Assembly (NCBI RefSeq): GCF_001422285.1
Contig: NZ_LMMO01000003.1
Span: 62,763 to 126,762 of the forward strand
Source of the DNA: Frigoribacterium sp. Leaf263
Lineage (GTDB): Bacteria; Actinomycetota; Actinomycetes; Actinomycetales; Microbacteriaceae
Length of the DNA stretch: 64,000 bases
Direction: 5' to 3'
Shown here: in pieces, positions 33,469-41,294 of the stretch
Layout of the letters: each line of letters begins with the position of its first letter
How positions within the stretch are numbered: position 1 is the first letter of the stretch
Translations under genes and position numbers: made by a program
The notes under the pieces: generated by a model
What the model was told of the DNA's origin: nothing
The model's input: the letters and a program-made list of their open reading frames with translations, nothing else
Databases searched by the model: none

Positions 33469-34467
33469 ATGACCGTCAACGTCCTGCCCCCCGCGACGTC
33501 CGAGAAGGACACGCCGCCCGATCCGCATCAGCAGGCTCCGATCGAGCCCGTCAGACGCAAGAGGCACCGCTCGCCCCTGGCGTACCTCCTGGTGACGCCG
33601 GCCGCCCTGGCCGAGCTGCTCGTCCACATCGTCCCGATGGTGCTCGGAATCTGGATCGCCTTCATCACGCTCAACCAGCTGAGCATCGCGAACTGGGTCA
33701 ACGCCCCCTTCGTGGGGCTGCAGAACTTCGTCACCGCGCTCGACCCGAGCTCGCCGATCGCGGCGCAGCTCTACGGGGCGCTCGGGCGGACGCTGCTCTT
33801 CACCGTGATCGTCGTCGCGATCGCCTGGAGCATGGGCATGCTGGGGGCGGTGCTGCTCACCAGCTCGTTCAAGGGCCGGGGGATCCTCCGCACCCTCTTC
33901 CTGGTGCCCTACGCGCTGCCGTCCTACGTCGGGACGATCGCCTGGGCCTTCATGTTCAACCAGCGCGACGGAGCCATCAACCGGTTCCTGGTCGACGACC
34001 TCGGCATCCTCCAGGACCGCCCGTTCTGGCTGCTCGGGGGCAACTCGTTCTGGGCCATCGTCATCGTGACCGCCTGGCAGTTCTGGCCCTTCGCGTTCCT
34101 GATGCTGCTGGCGGCGCTGCAGAACATCCCCGGCGACGTCTACGAGGCCGCCAGTCTCGACGGCGCCAGCCTCTGGAAGCAGTTCACCCAGATCACGCTG
34201 CCGATGGTGAAGCCCGCCAACGCGGTGCTCCTGCTCATCATGAGCCTCTGGATCTTCAACCAGTTCAACGTGCCGTACGTGCTCTTCGGCCCCGCGTCGC
34301 CCGAGCAGGCGACGCTCATCTCGCCGCTGATCTACCAGCAGTCGTTCAACAACTGGAACTTCGGTCTCGGCGGCGCCATGAGCGTCATGCTGCTGATCGT
34401 CCTGCTGATCGCCTCGGCGTTCTACATCCGCATGGTTCTCCCGAAGGGACAGAACGACAATGATTGA
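33469..34467 (+). CDS. Carbohydrate ABC transporter permease, MalF type
   Basis: A 332-residue membrane protein with about six to seven helices after a 40-residue charged N-terminus. The EAA loop reads YEAASLDGASLWKQFTQITLP, the site that docks the ATPase. Its stop lies 8 nt inside the second permease gene. No ATP-binding gene is in this operon, so a shared MsiK-type ATPase encoded elsewhere is expected to energise it. Confidence 0.93.
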   Translation: MTVNVLPPATSEKDTPPDPHQQAPIEPVRRKRHRSPLAYLLVTPAALAELLVHIVPMVLGIWIAFITLNQLSIANWVNAPFVGLQNFVTALDPSSPIAAQLYGALGRTLLFTVIVVAIAWSMGMLGAVLLTSSFKGRGILRTLFLVPYALPSYVGTIAWAFMFNQRDGAINRFLVDDLGILQDRPFWLLGGNSFWAIVIVTAWQFWPFAFLMLLAALQNIPGDVYEAASLDGASLWKQFTQITLPMVKPANAVLLLIMSLWIFNQFNVPYVLFGPASPEQATLISPLIYQQSFNNWNFGLGGAMSVMLLIVLLIASAFYIRMVLPKGQNDND

Positions 34468-35299
34468 GACCCGCGGCTTCAAGATCTTCCGGTTCTTCGG
34501 GCTCGCCTTCCTGTCGCTGGTCGTCGTCGTGCCCCTGTACGTCGTCCTCACGACGTCGATCAAGCCGCTCGCCGACGTGCAGGGCCTGTTCACCTGGATC
34601 CCCTCGCGGGTGACCCTCGAGCCCTACATCCAGATCTGGCAGACGGTGCCCCTGGCGACGTACTTCAAGAACAGTCTCATCGTGACGGTGTCGGCGACGA
34701 TCCTGTCGGTGGCGATGGCGGTCCTGGCCGCCTACGCTCTGGCCCGCCTGCGGTTCCGCGGGCAGCGCAGCTTCAGCCTCGTCGTGCTGTCGACGCAGAT
34801 GTTCCCCGGCATCCTGTTCCTCCTGCCGCTGTTCCTCATCTTCGTGCAGATCCAGCGCACGGTGGGGGTCCAGCTGACGGGCAGCTACATCGGTCTGATC
34901 ATCACGTACATGACGTTCTCGCTGCCGTTCTCGATCTGGATGCTCACGGGGTACTTCGCCTCGATCCCGAAGGAGCTGGAGGAGGCCTCGATGATCGACG
35001 GCACGGGTCGTCTCGGCGCCCTGTTCCGCGTCATCATCCCGGTCGCGAAGCCCGGCATCATCGCGGTGGCCGTCTACGCCTTCATCACGGCGTGGGGCGA
35101 GGTGCTGTTCGCCTCCGTCCTGACGAGCAAGGACACCCGCACCTTGTCCATCGGCCTCCGGGCCTACGCATCGCAGCAGGACGTCTACTGGAACCAGCTC
35201 ATGGCCGCCTCGGTCGTCGTGTCGCTGCCGGTTCTCATAGGCTTCATGCTCGTGCAGAGACACCTGATCACCGGACTCTCGTCGGGGGCCGTGAAGTGA
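34460..35299 (+). CDS. Carbohydrate ABC transporter permease, MalG type
   Basis: A 279-residue, six-helix permease. The EAA loop is LEEASMIDGTGRLGALFRVI, followed by IPVAKPG. The N-terminal VVVVPLYVVLTTSIKP is typical of MalG-like proteins. It overlaps the first permease by 8 nt and the following oxidoreductase by 4 nt (GTGA). Together with the binding protein it forms a CUT1 importer lacking its own ATPase. Confidence 0.93.
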   Translation: MIETRGFKIFRFFGLAFLSLVVVVPLYVVLTTSIKPLADVQGLFTWIPSRVTLEPYIQIWQTVPLATYFKNSLIVTVSATILSVAMAVLAAYALARLRFRGQRSFSLVVLSTQMFPGILFLLPLFLIFVQIQRTVGVQLTGSYIGLIITYMTFSLPFSIWMLTGYFASIPKELEEASMIDGTGRLGALFRVIIPVAKPGIIAVAVYAFITAWGEVLFASVLTSKDTRTLSIGLRAYASQQDVYWNQLMAASVVVSLPVLIGFMLVQRHLITGLSSGAVK

Positions 35300-36450
35300 C
35301 CGACCCGGGCGGGGCCGCGGCGGCCGGTCTCGCCGTCTCCGCTCCGGCCTCCCGCTCAGGAGGCGCGGGTCGGGTCGTGCCGCTGCGCATCGGCATCGTG
35401 GGCGGCGGGTTCATGGCCCGCGTCCACGCCGGTGCGGCCCGGTCGGCCGGTGCCGAGGTGGTGGCCCTCGCGTCGTCGAGCCCCGCCAGCGCCGCCCGGG
35501 CGGCCGACGACCTCGGCGTCGGCACCGCCCACGAGAGCGTCGACGACCTCGTGCACGACCCCCGGGTCGACGTCGTCCACGTCTGCTCGCCGAACGCGAC
35601 GCACGCGCCCGTGGCGCTCGCCGCGCTCGCGGCCGGCAAGCACGTGGTGTGCGAGAAGCCTCTGGCGACGTCGACCGGCGAGGCGGAGGCGATGGTCGAG
35701 GCCGCAGCGGCGAACGGCCTCGTCGGGGCCGTGCCCTTCGTCTACCGCTACCACCCCATGGTGCGGGAGGCGCGTGCTCGCGTCGCCGCGGGCGAGGCGG
35801 GCCGCGTGCTCAGCATCCGCGGGTCGTACCTCCAGGACTGGCTGCTCGAGCGCGACGACGTCGACTGGCGGGTGGACTCCGCGGCCGGCGGCCCGTCGCG
35901 CGCCTTCGCCGACATCGGCAGCCATCTGGTCGACCTCATCGAGTTCGTCGCCGGCGACCCGCTGGCGCGACTGACCTCGACCACCAACCGCGTGCACGCC
36001 GACCGCGGCGGCAGCCGGGTCGACACGGAGGACGAGGCGGCCGTGGTCTTCGAGACCGTCGGCGGGGCCATCGGCACCCTCTTCGTGTCGCAGGTCGCCC
36101 CGGGTCGGAAGAACCGCCTCCTGCTCGACGTCTCGGGCACGGCCGAGAGCCTCGAGTTCTCGCAGGAGGAGCCCGAGACCCTCTGGGTCGGACGCCGTTC
36201 GGGCACGCGACTCGTCCCGCGGGACACCGCCCGGCTCTCGCCCGACGCCGCCCGGCTGTCGACCGTGCCGGCCGGGCATCCGATGGGCTACGTCGACGCG
36301 TTCGCCGGATTCGTCCGCGACGCTCACGACGCCGTGCGGGGCGGTGCGCCCGAAGGGCTGCCGACGTTCGCGGACGGGCTCCGGGCCGCCCGCGTGACCG
36401 AAGCGGTGCTCGACTCCGCCGCGAGCCGGTCGTGGGTCGACGTGACCTGA
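35296..36450 (+). CDS. Gfo/Idh/MocA family oxidoreductase (second of two)
   Basis: A 384-residue dehydrogenase. The Rossmann motif is LRIGIVGGGFMARVHA, the dinucleotide site is GKHVVCEKPLATS, and the active-site block SRAFADIGSHLVDLIEFVAG carries D and H as expected. GSYLQDWLL and the C-terminal HPMGYVDAF, FADG and WVDV segments resemble levoglucosan-dehydrogenase-like sugar oxidoreductases. GTG 35296 overlaps the permease stop; the first 25 residues are Ala/Gly-rich. It differs clearly from the first oxidoreductase in this operon, so the two probably do separate redox steps. Confidence 0.9.
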   Translation: MTDPGGAAAAGLAVSAPASRSGGAGRVVPLRIGIVGGGFMARVHAGAARSAGAEVVALASSSPASAARAADDLGVGTAHESVDDLVHDPRVDVVHVCSPNATHAPVALAALAAGKHVVCEKPLATSTGEAEAMVEAAAANGLVGAVPFVYRYHPMVREARARVAAGEAGRVLSIRGSYLQDWLLERDDVDWRVDSAAGGPSRAFADIGSHLVDLIEFVAGDPLARLTSTTNRVHADRGGSRVDTEDEAAVVFETVGGAIGTLFVSQVAPGRKNRLLLDVSGTAESLEFSQEEPETLWVGRRSGTRLVPRDTARLSPDAARLSTVPAGHPMGYVDAFAGFVRDAHDAVRGGAPEGLPTFADGLRAARVTEAVLDSAASRSWVDVT

Positions 36451-36523
36451 GGGATCGCCGTCCGCATCGTCCTCCGCGACCCCTCCCGTGCCTCCTGACA
36501 TCCACCCCCACCGAGAAGGACCC

Positions 36524-37537
36524 ATGACCGAGAGCTCCCGCCCCGTCACCTTGTTCACCGGCCAGTGGGCCGACCTGCCGTTCGAGGAGGTCGCGGCGCT
36601 CGCGGCGGGCTGGGGCTACGACGGGCTCGAGATCGCCGCGTCGGGCGACCACCTCGACCTCGAGCGGGCGGACGAGGACGACGCCTACCTGCGGTCGCGC
36701 CTCGAGGTGCTCGACCGCCACGGGCTGCGGGTCTGGGCGATCTCGAACCACCTCACCGGCCAGGCCGTCTGCGACGATCCCATCGACTTCCGGCATCAGG
36801 CGATCGTCCGTCCGTCGACCTGGGGCGACGGCGAGCCCGAAGGGGTCCGCCGGCGCGCTGCGGAGGACATGAAGCGCGCCGCCCGGGTGGCCCGCAAGAT
36901 GGGCGTCGACACCGTCGTCGGCTTCACCGGCTCGAAGATCTGGCCCTACGTGGCGATGTTCCCGCCGGTGCCGGCCGCCGTCATCGACGCCGGCTACCAG
37001 GACTTCGCGGACCGCTGGAATCCCATCCTCGACGTCTTCGACGCCGAGGGCGTCCGGTTCGCGCACGAGGTGCACCCGAGCGAGATCGCGTACGACCACT
37101 GGACGAGCGTCCGCGCTCTCGAGGCGATCGAGCACCGGCAGGCGTTCGGCTTCAACTGGGACCCGTCGCACATGCTCTGGCAGGGCGTCGACACCGTCGG
37201 CTTCATCACCGACTTCGCCGACCGGATCTACCACGTCGACTGCAAGGACACGCGCATCAAGCCCCCCTCGGGTCGGTCGGGCGTGCTCGGCTCGCATCTG
37301 CCCTGGGGCGACCCCCGGCGGGGCTGGGACTTCGTGTCGACCGGTCATGGCGACATGAACTGGGAGGACGCCTTCCGCGCCCTCGACTCCATCGGGTACG
37401 CGGGCCCCATCTCGATCGAGTGGGAGGACGCCGGCATGGACCGCCTGCACGGGGCGCCCGAGGCGCTCGCCCACATCCGTTCCCTGCTCTGGAAGCGGCC
37501 GACCGCCTCCTTCGACTCCGCCTTCTCGAACCAGTAG
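36524..37537 (+). CDS. Sugar phosphate isomerase/epimerase (larger TIM barrel)
   Basis: A 337-residue AP-endonuclease-2-type TIM barrel. It has a likely full metal site: Glu in RFAHEVHPSEIAYDHW, Asp/His in NWDPSHMLWQG, His/Asp in IYHVDCKDTRI and Glu in SIEWEDAGMD. The length and the KDTRI motif match enzymes grouped with inosose-type and keto-sugar isomerases near Gfo/Idh/MocA genes. ATG 36524 follows GAGAAGG; a longer frame upstream is non-coding. It lies 73 nt after the second oxidoreductase. Confidence 0.88.
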   Translation: MTESSRPVTLFTGQWADLPFEEVAALAAGWGYDGLEIAASGDHLDLERADEDDAYLRSRLEVLDRHGLRVWAISNHLTGQAVCDDPIDFRHQAIVRPSTWGDGEPEGVRRRAAEDMKRAARVARKMGVDTVVGFTGSKIWPYVAMFPPVPAAVIDAGYQDFADRWNPILDVFDAEGVRFAHEVHPSEIAYDHWTSVRALEAIEHRQAFGFNWDPSHMLWQGVDTVGFITDFADRIYHVDCKDTRIKPPSGRSGVLGSHLPWGDPRRGWDFVSTGHGDMNWEDAFRALDSIGYAGPISIEWEDAGMDRLHGAPEALAHIRSLLWKRPTASFDSAFSNQ

Positions 37538-37554
37538 CCCGAGAGACCCGACGC

Positions 37555-38520
37555 ATGCCCCGCACCCTCCTCCCCGGTCAGCTCTGCCGTCTGCTGATCG
37601 TCGACCCCGCGACCCGCGCGACCGAGACCGTCTTCGAGAGCCGGACGGTGCTGGTCGAGGCGCCCAACTGGAGCCCCGACGGCCGGTGGCTCGTCGTCAA
37701 CGGCGACGGTCTGCTCTGGCGCCTGCCCGCCGACGCCCGGGGCGTCGACGAGACCGCTCTCGAGTCCGTGCCGCTCGGCGACGTGCCCGAGATCAACAAC
37801 GACCACGTGATCGCGCCAGACGGTTCGGCCGTCTTCGTCAGCGCTCGCGACGGGCACGTGTACGAGGTGCCCTGGGACGGCGTGCCCGAGGGGGAGTCGG
37901 CCCGCCGAGTCACCGCCCCGCACCCCGAGGGTCGCAACCACAAGAACTACCTGCACGGGGTCTCGCCCGACGGTCGCACGCTGAGCATGATCGTGGGCGC
38001 GCTGCCCGCGCCGGTCGCCGACCCCGGAGCCGAGGAGGCGCGGGTCGCCTGGCGCACGAACGTCGCCCTGGTCGCGACCGCCGACGGGGCGACGACCCCC
38101 GTCACGGACGACGAGCACCCCGACGACGGCGCCGGGTTCTCGCCCGACGGCTCCCGGCTGTGGTTCAACTCGGAGCGGGCCTCCGGGGGAGTCGCCGGTC
38201 ACGCTCAGCTGTTCCGGGCGGGTCTCGACGGCTCGGACGCCGTGCAGGTGACGCACGACGAGCGGGTGAACTGGTTCCCGCACGTGTCGCCCGACGGTCG
38301 CACGCTGCTCTACGTCTCGTTCGAGCCGGGGACGCTCGGCCATCCCGAGAACCGCGACGTCGTGCTGCGCACCCTCCCGCTCGGCGTCGACGGCCTGCCC
38401 GAGCCGGGGGCGACGCCGCAGGACGTCCTCGCGGTGCTCGGCGGCCAGGGCACGATCAACGTGCCGGGCTGGAGCCCCGACTCGAGCCGCTTCGCCTGCG
38501 CCGCCTACCCCCTCGGGTGA
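37555..38520 (+). CDS. TolB-like beta-propeller protein
   Basis: A 321-residue cytoplasmic protein, with no signal peptide, built of WD40/TolB-like repeats: NWSPDGRWLV, VIAPDGSAVF, GVSPDGRTLS, GFSPDGSRLW, HVSPDGRTLL and GWSPDSSRFA. Six blades are countable. Such proteins close sugar-degradation operons in actinobacteria and some are annotated as biopolymer transporter TolB, but without a Tol system or export signal this name is unlikely to describe its role. It may be an oligosaccharide-binding or lyase-like propeller. Last gene of the operon; no clear terminator follows. Confidence 0.82.
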   Translation: MPRTLLPGQLCRLLIVDPATRATETVFESRTVLVEAPNWSPDGRWLVVNGDGLLWRLPADARGVDETALESVPLGDVPEINNDHVIAPDGSAVFVSARDGHVYEVPWDGVPEGESARRVTAPHPEGRNHKNYLHGVSPDGRTLSMIVGALPAPVADPGAEEARVAWRTNVALVATADGATTPVTDDEHPDDGAGFSPDGSRLWFNSERASGGVAGHAQLFRAGLDGSDAVQVTHDERVNWFPHVSPDGRTLLYVSFEPGTLGHPENRDVVLRTLPLGVDGLPEPGATPQDVLAVLGGQGTINVPGWSPDSSRFACAAYPLG

Positions 38521-38637
38521 CCGGCCCGTCGCTCGGATCCCGCGCACGCGCCCGGCGGTGAGCTGCAGGCGGCGACGGACGGGTGGTCCGCGCCGCCGAC
38601 GTCAGGGAGCCGCGTCATCCGGCCCCGGTCGCCCGTC

Positions 38638-38696
38638 TATGAGGCGGTCATGAGACGGACACGGCGCCTTCATCGGCACGTCACAGTCCGCTCATA
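38638..38696 (+). promoter_or_regulatory. Direct and inverted repeats upstream of the OmpR-family regulator
   Basis: TATGAGGCGG (38638-38647) and CATGAGACGG (38649-38658) are direct repeats with an 11-bp period, one helical turn, as bound by OmpR/PhoB dimers. A third copy, reversed (TATGAGCGG on the minus strand), lies at 38688-38696, just before the GATACT -10 box (38707-38712). This suggests autoregulation by the gene downstream. The rest of the gap 38521-38719 shows no gene. Confidence 0.6.
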
Positions 38697-38719
38697 GGAA
38701 GCTCTCGATACTGGAAGAC

Positions 38720-39466
38720 GTGACCACGACCACTCCCGCCACCGCCTCCGCCCCGCGACTCACCCGGGCCGACGGAACCCCCCTCCGCGTCCTCGTCGTC
38801 GACGACGAGAACAGCCTCACCGACCTGCTCTCGATGGCGCTGCGCTACGAGGGATGGGACGTCAAGGCGGCCTCCGACGGGCAGACGGCCCTCACGCTCG
38901 CTCGCGAGTTCAAGCCCGATGCGATGGTCCTCGACTGGATGCTGCCCGACATCGACGGCATCCAGGTGCTCGGTCGGCTGCGGCAGTCCGGCGACGACAC
39001 GCCCATCCTCTTCCTGACCGCGAAGGACGCCGTCGAGGACCGCGTCCAGGGACTGACCGCCGGGGGAGACGACTACGTCACCAAGCCGTTCTCGCTCGAG
39101 GAGGTCGTGGCCCGCCTCCGCGGACTCATCCGCCGATCGGCCTCGGCCGTCAGCGAGGCGGGCGACTCGCGCATCGTCGTCGGCGACCTCGTGCTCGACG
39201 AGGAGAGCTACGAGGTGCACCGCGGCGACCGCGAGATCGAGCTGACCGCGACCGAGTTCGAGCTGCTGAGGTTCCTCATGCGGAACCCCCGCCGCGTGCT
39301 CAGCAAGGCGCAGATCCTCGATCGGGTCTGGAGCTACGACTTCGGCGGCAAGTCGAGCGTCGTCGAGATCTACATCTCGTATCTGCGCAAGAAGATCGAC
39401 GTCGGCGAAGAGCCCATGATCCACACCGTGCGCGGCGTGGGTTACGTGATCAAGCCGACTTCGTGA
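38720..39466 (+). CDS. OmpR/PhoB family response regulator
   Basis: A 248-residue regulator with a receiver domain (D28-D29-E30, phospho-acceptor D72 in MVLDWMLPDIDG, Lys in YVTKPFSLEE) and a C-terminal winged helix (IELTATEFELLRFLMRN, then SSVVEIYISYLRKKI and HTVRGVGYVIKP). GTG 38720 has GGAAG upstream and a GATACT box 7 nt away. The stop overlaps the kinase start as GTGA. The target genes are unknown; repeats in its own promoter suggest self-control. Confidence 0.94.
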   Translation: MTTTTPATASAPRLTRADGTPLRVLVVDDENSLTDLLSMALRYEGWDVKAASDGQTALTLAREFKPDAMVLDWMLPDIDGIQVLGRLRQSGDDTPILFLTAKDAVEDRVQGLTAGGDDYVTKPFSLEEVVARLRGLIRRSASAVSEAGDSRIVVGDLVLDEESYEVHRGDREIELTATEFELLRFLMRNPRRVLSKAQILDRVWSYDFGGKSSVVEIYISYLRKKIDVGEEPMIHTVRGVGYVIKPTS

Positions 39467-41016
39467 GCGACGCCCTGCCCGCGCGGGCGGGTTCGAGCCT
39501 GCGACGCCTGGCGCGTCGTCTGCCGGGGGCGTCTGGTCCGTTCACCCTGCGGCAGCGTCTGATCCTCAGCATCGTGGCCCTGGTCGTGCTGCTGACCGTC
39601 GTGATCGGCTCGCTGAGCGTCCTCGTGCTGCGGGTCTCCCTCGTCGACCAGCTCGACGGCGAGCTCGACGGGGCGACCACGCGCGCCGCCTCGCCGTTCG
39701 GGGGCGCCTCCGAGCCGTCGCTCACGCCCGACGGCGGCGAGTTCGACGGACCGCGTCAGGCCCCGGGAACGCTGACGGCGGTCGTCGTCGACGGGCAGGT
39801 CAGAGCCGCCTACCGCATCACCGTCGGCGGCGAGCTGGCGGCGGTCGATCTCGCCGAGCTCGACGAACCGCTGGCCGGCGTCGTCGGGCGGCCCGTCGAC
39901 GCCGAGGGCCGGACGGAGCCGACGACCGTCGATCTGGGTGGCTCGCTCGGGTCGTACCGCGTCGAGTCGCAGAAGGGGACGCTCGTCTCGACCTCGACGA
40001 CGGCCCACCTCGTGGTGGGTCTGCCGACCAGCGGCGTCGACCGCACCATCACCGTCATGGTCGTCGCCATCGCGGGCGTCACGATCATCGGGCTGGCGGT
40101 CGCCATCGCGATCGCCTTCGCGGTCGTCCGATCCGCCCTCCGGCCGCTCGAGCGGATGTCCGACACGGCCCTCCGCGTCGCCGAGCTCCCCCTCGATCGC
40201 GGCGAGGTCGCGCTCGCCGAACGCGTCGACGAGCAGGACACCGACACCCGCACCGAGGTCGGTCGGGTCGGGGCGTCGCTGAACCGCATGCTCGGTCACG
40301 TCGCCGGAGCCCTGGAGGCGCGGCAGCAGTCCGAGAACAAGGTGCGGCAGTTCGTGGCCGACGCCTCGCACGAACTGCGGACGCCGCTCGCCTCGGTGCG
40401 CGGCTACGCCGAGCTCACCCGACGCATGAACGCCGATCTGCCCGACGACGTCGTCTACGCGATGGGACGCATCGAGTCGGAGGCCGTCCGCATGACGTCG
40501 CTCGTCGAGGATCTCCTGCTGCTGGCACGACTCGACGAGGGTCGCGATCTCGTGCTCGGCGACGTCGATCTCACCCGCATCGTCCTCGACGCGGTGAGCG
40601 ATGCGCACGTGGCCGGGCCCTCGCACGCGGTCGACGTCGACGTCCCCGACGAGCCGGTGATCGTCACGGGCGACGGCATGCGACTGCACCAGATCGTCGC
40701 CAATCTGCTGACCAACGCCCGGACGCACACGCCGGCGGGGACGCAGGTCCACGTGACGCTCGCCGTCGAGGCCGACTCGGTCGTCGTGCGCGTCGCCGAC
40801 GAGGGCCCCGGCATCGACCCGGGGGTCCTGCCGGTGCTCTTCGAGCGATTCGCCCGCGCGGACAGCTCGCGGTCGCGGTCGGCCGGGTCCACCGGTCTCG
40901 GTCTGGCGATCGTGCAGGCCGTCGTGCAGGCGCACGGCGGCCTGGTCGAGGTCGACAGCTCGCCGGCGGGCGCGGTCTTCACCGTCCGACTGCCGCAGGA
41001 GGCGCGACTTGCGTGA
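39463..41016 (+). CDS. Sensor histidine kinase (HAMP-HisKA-HATPase)
   Basis: A 517-residue membrane kinase. Two membrane helices (about residues 33-58 and 187-210) flank an extracytoplasmic domain of about 130 residues. Then come a HAMP linker (SALRPLERMSDTALRV), the H-box FVADASHELRTPLASVRGYAEL and the ATPase boxes (NLLTNARTHTP, VADEGPGIDP, GSTGLGLAIVQAV). It partners the overlapping OmpR regulator. Layout resembles actinobacterial envelope-stress kinases such as MprB-type, but the signal is unknown. A 12-bp inverted repeat spans its stop codon. Confidence 0.93.
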   Translation: MSDALPARAGSSLRRLARRLPGASGPFTLRQRLILSIVALVVLLTVVIGSLSVLVLRVSLVDQLDGELDGATTRAASPFGGASEPSLTPDGGEFDGPRQAPGTLTAVVVDGQVRAAYRITVGGELAAVDLAELDEPLAGVVGRPVDAEGRTEPTTVDLGGSLGSYRVESQKGTLVSTSTTAHLVVGLPTSGVDRTITVMVVAIAGVTIIGLAVAIAIAFAVVRSALRPLERMSDTALRVAELPLDRGEVALAERVDEQDTDTRTEVGRVGASLNRMLGHVAGALEARQQSENKVRQFVADASHELRTPLASVRGYAELTRRMNADLPDDVVYAMGRIESEAVRMTSLVEDLLLLARLDEGRDLVLGDVDLTRIVLDAVSDAHVAGPSHAVDVDVPDEPVIVTGDGMRLHQIVANLLTNARTHTPAGTQVHVTLAVEADSVVVRVADEGPGIDPGVLPVLFERFARADSSRSRSAGSTGLGLAIVQAVVQAHGGLVEVDSSPAGAVFTVRLPQEARLA

Positions 41017-41028
41017 TCGCGCCTCCTG
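40996..41028. terminator. 12-bp inverted repeat across the kinase stop codon (terminator-like)
   Basis: CAGGAGGCGCGA (40996-41007) and TCGCGCCTCCTG (41017-41028) are perfect complements with a 9-nt loop that contains the stop codon. It is one of the GGAGGCGCG inverted pairs of this window. There is no T-run; termination of the kinase transcript is plausible but unproven. The rplJ -35 box lies in its loop. Confidence 0.5.
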
Positions 41029-41038
41029 CCTCTAGTCT
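41009..41038 (+). promoter_or_regulatory. Promoter of rplJ-rplL
   Basis: -35 TTGCGT (41009-41014) and -10 TAGTCT (41033-41038) with an 18-bp spacer place the start near 41045, giving a leader of about 250 nt. The -35 box overlaps the end of the kinase gene. Confidence 0.6.
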
Positions 41039-41044
41039 GTACGG

Positions 41045-41294
41045 AGCCCAAGACCGCCGGTCGTGTTCGTCTGCTCGCAGACGATCACCGAAGGTTCTCG
41101 AGAGAGAGCGACCAGCGCAGGTGTGTGAAGTCGTTCCTCTTCTCGAAGAGATCCAGCTCCGTGCCCCTGTGCCGGAGCTTTTTTCTTTGTGCTGAACACC
41201 TCAGACCCGAGCTCAGAACTCTGAACTCAGACCTGAGGCGTCCAGTCCGATCGAGGCCGGGGGGCTGCCGGCACACCCACGTTTTAGGAGAGCC
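41045..41294 (+). promoter_or_regulatory. Long rplJ leader (candidate L10-leader autoregulatory RNA)
   Basis: About 250 nt of untranslated leader separate the promoter from rplJ. It contains CCAAGACCGCCGGT, resembling the conserved start of actinobacterial rplJ leaders, a small CTCTT/AAGAG hairpin at 41137-41150, a strong terminator at 41155-41188 and a CCTCAG/CTGAGG-based fold at about 41199-41233. L10 with L12 is known to bind such leaders and repress its own operon; here the internal terminator suggests control by attenuation. Structures were read by eye. Confidence 0.6.
41155..41188 (+). terminator. Intrinsic terminator inside the rplJ leader (attenuator)
   Basis: A 7-bp stem AGCTCCG/CGGAGCT with an 11-nt loop is followed by TTTTTTCTTT, the clearest U-tract in the window. 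It lies about 110 nt before the rplJ start in the sense direction, so it must be read through for L10/L12 synthesis. Confidence 0.8.

Noticed and set aside
37555-38520. TolB of a Tol-Pal system
   Set aside because: It has no signal peptide, lies in a sugar operon, and the host appears to be a Gram-positive without an outer membrane; only the propeller fold is shared.
26089-41294. Recent genomic island between rplA and rplJ
   Set aside because: No integrase, transposase, flanking repeats or change in base composition are visible; treated as a rearrangement or family trait.
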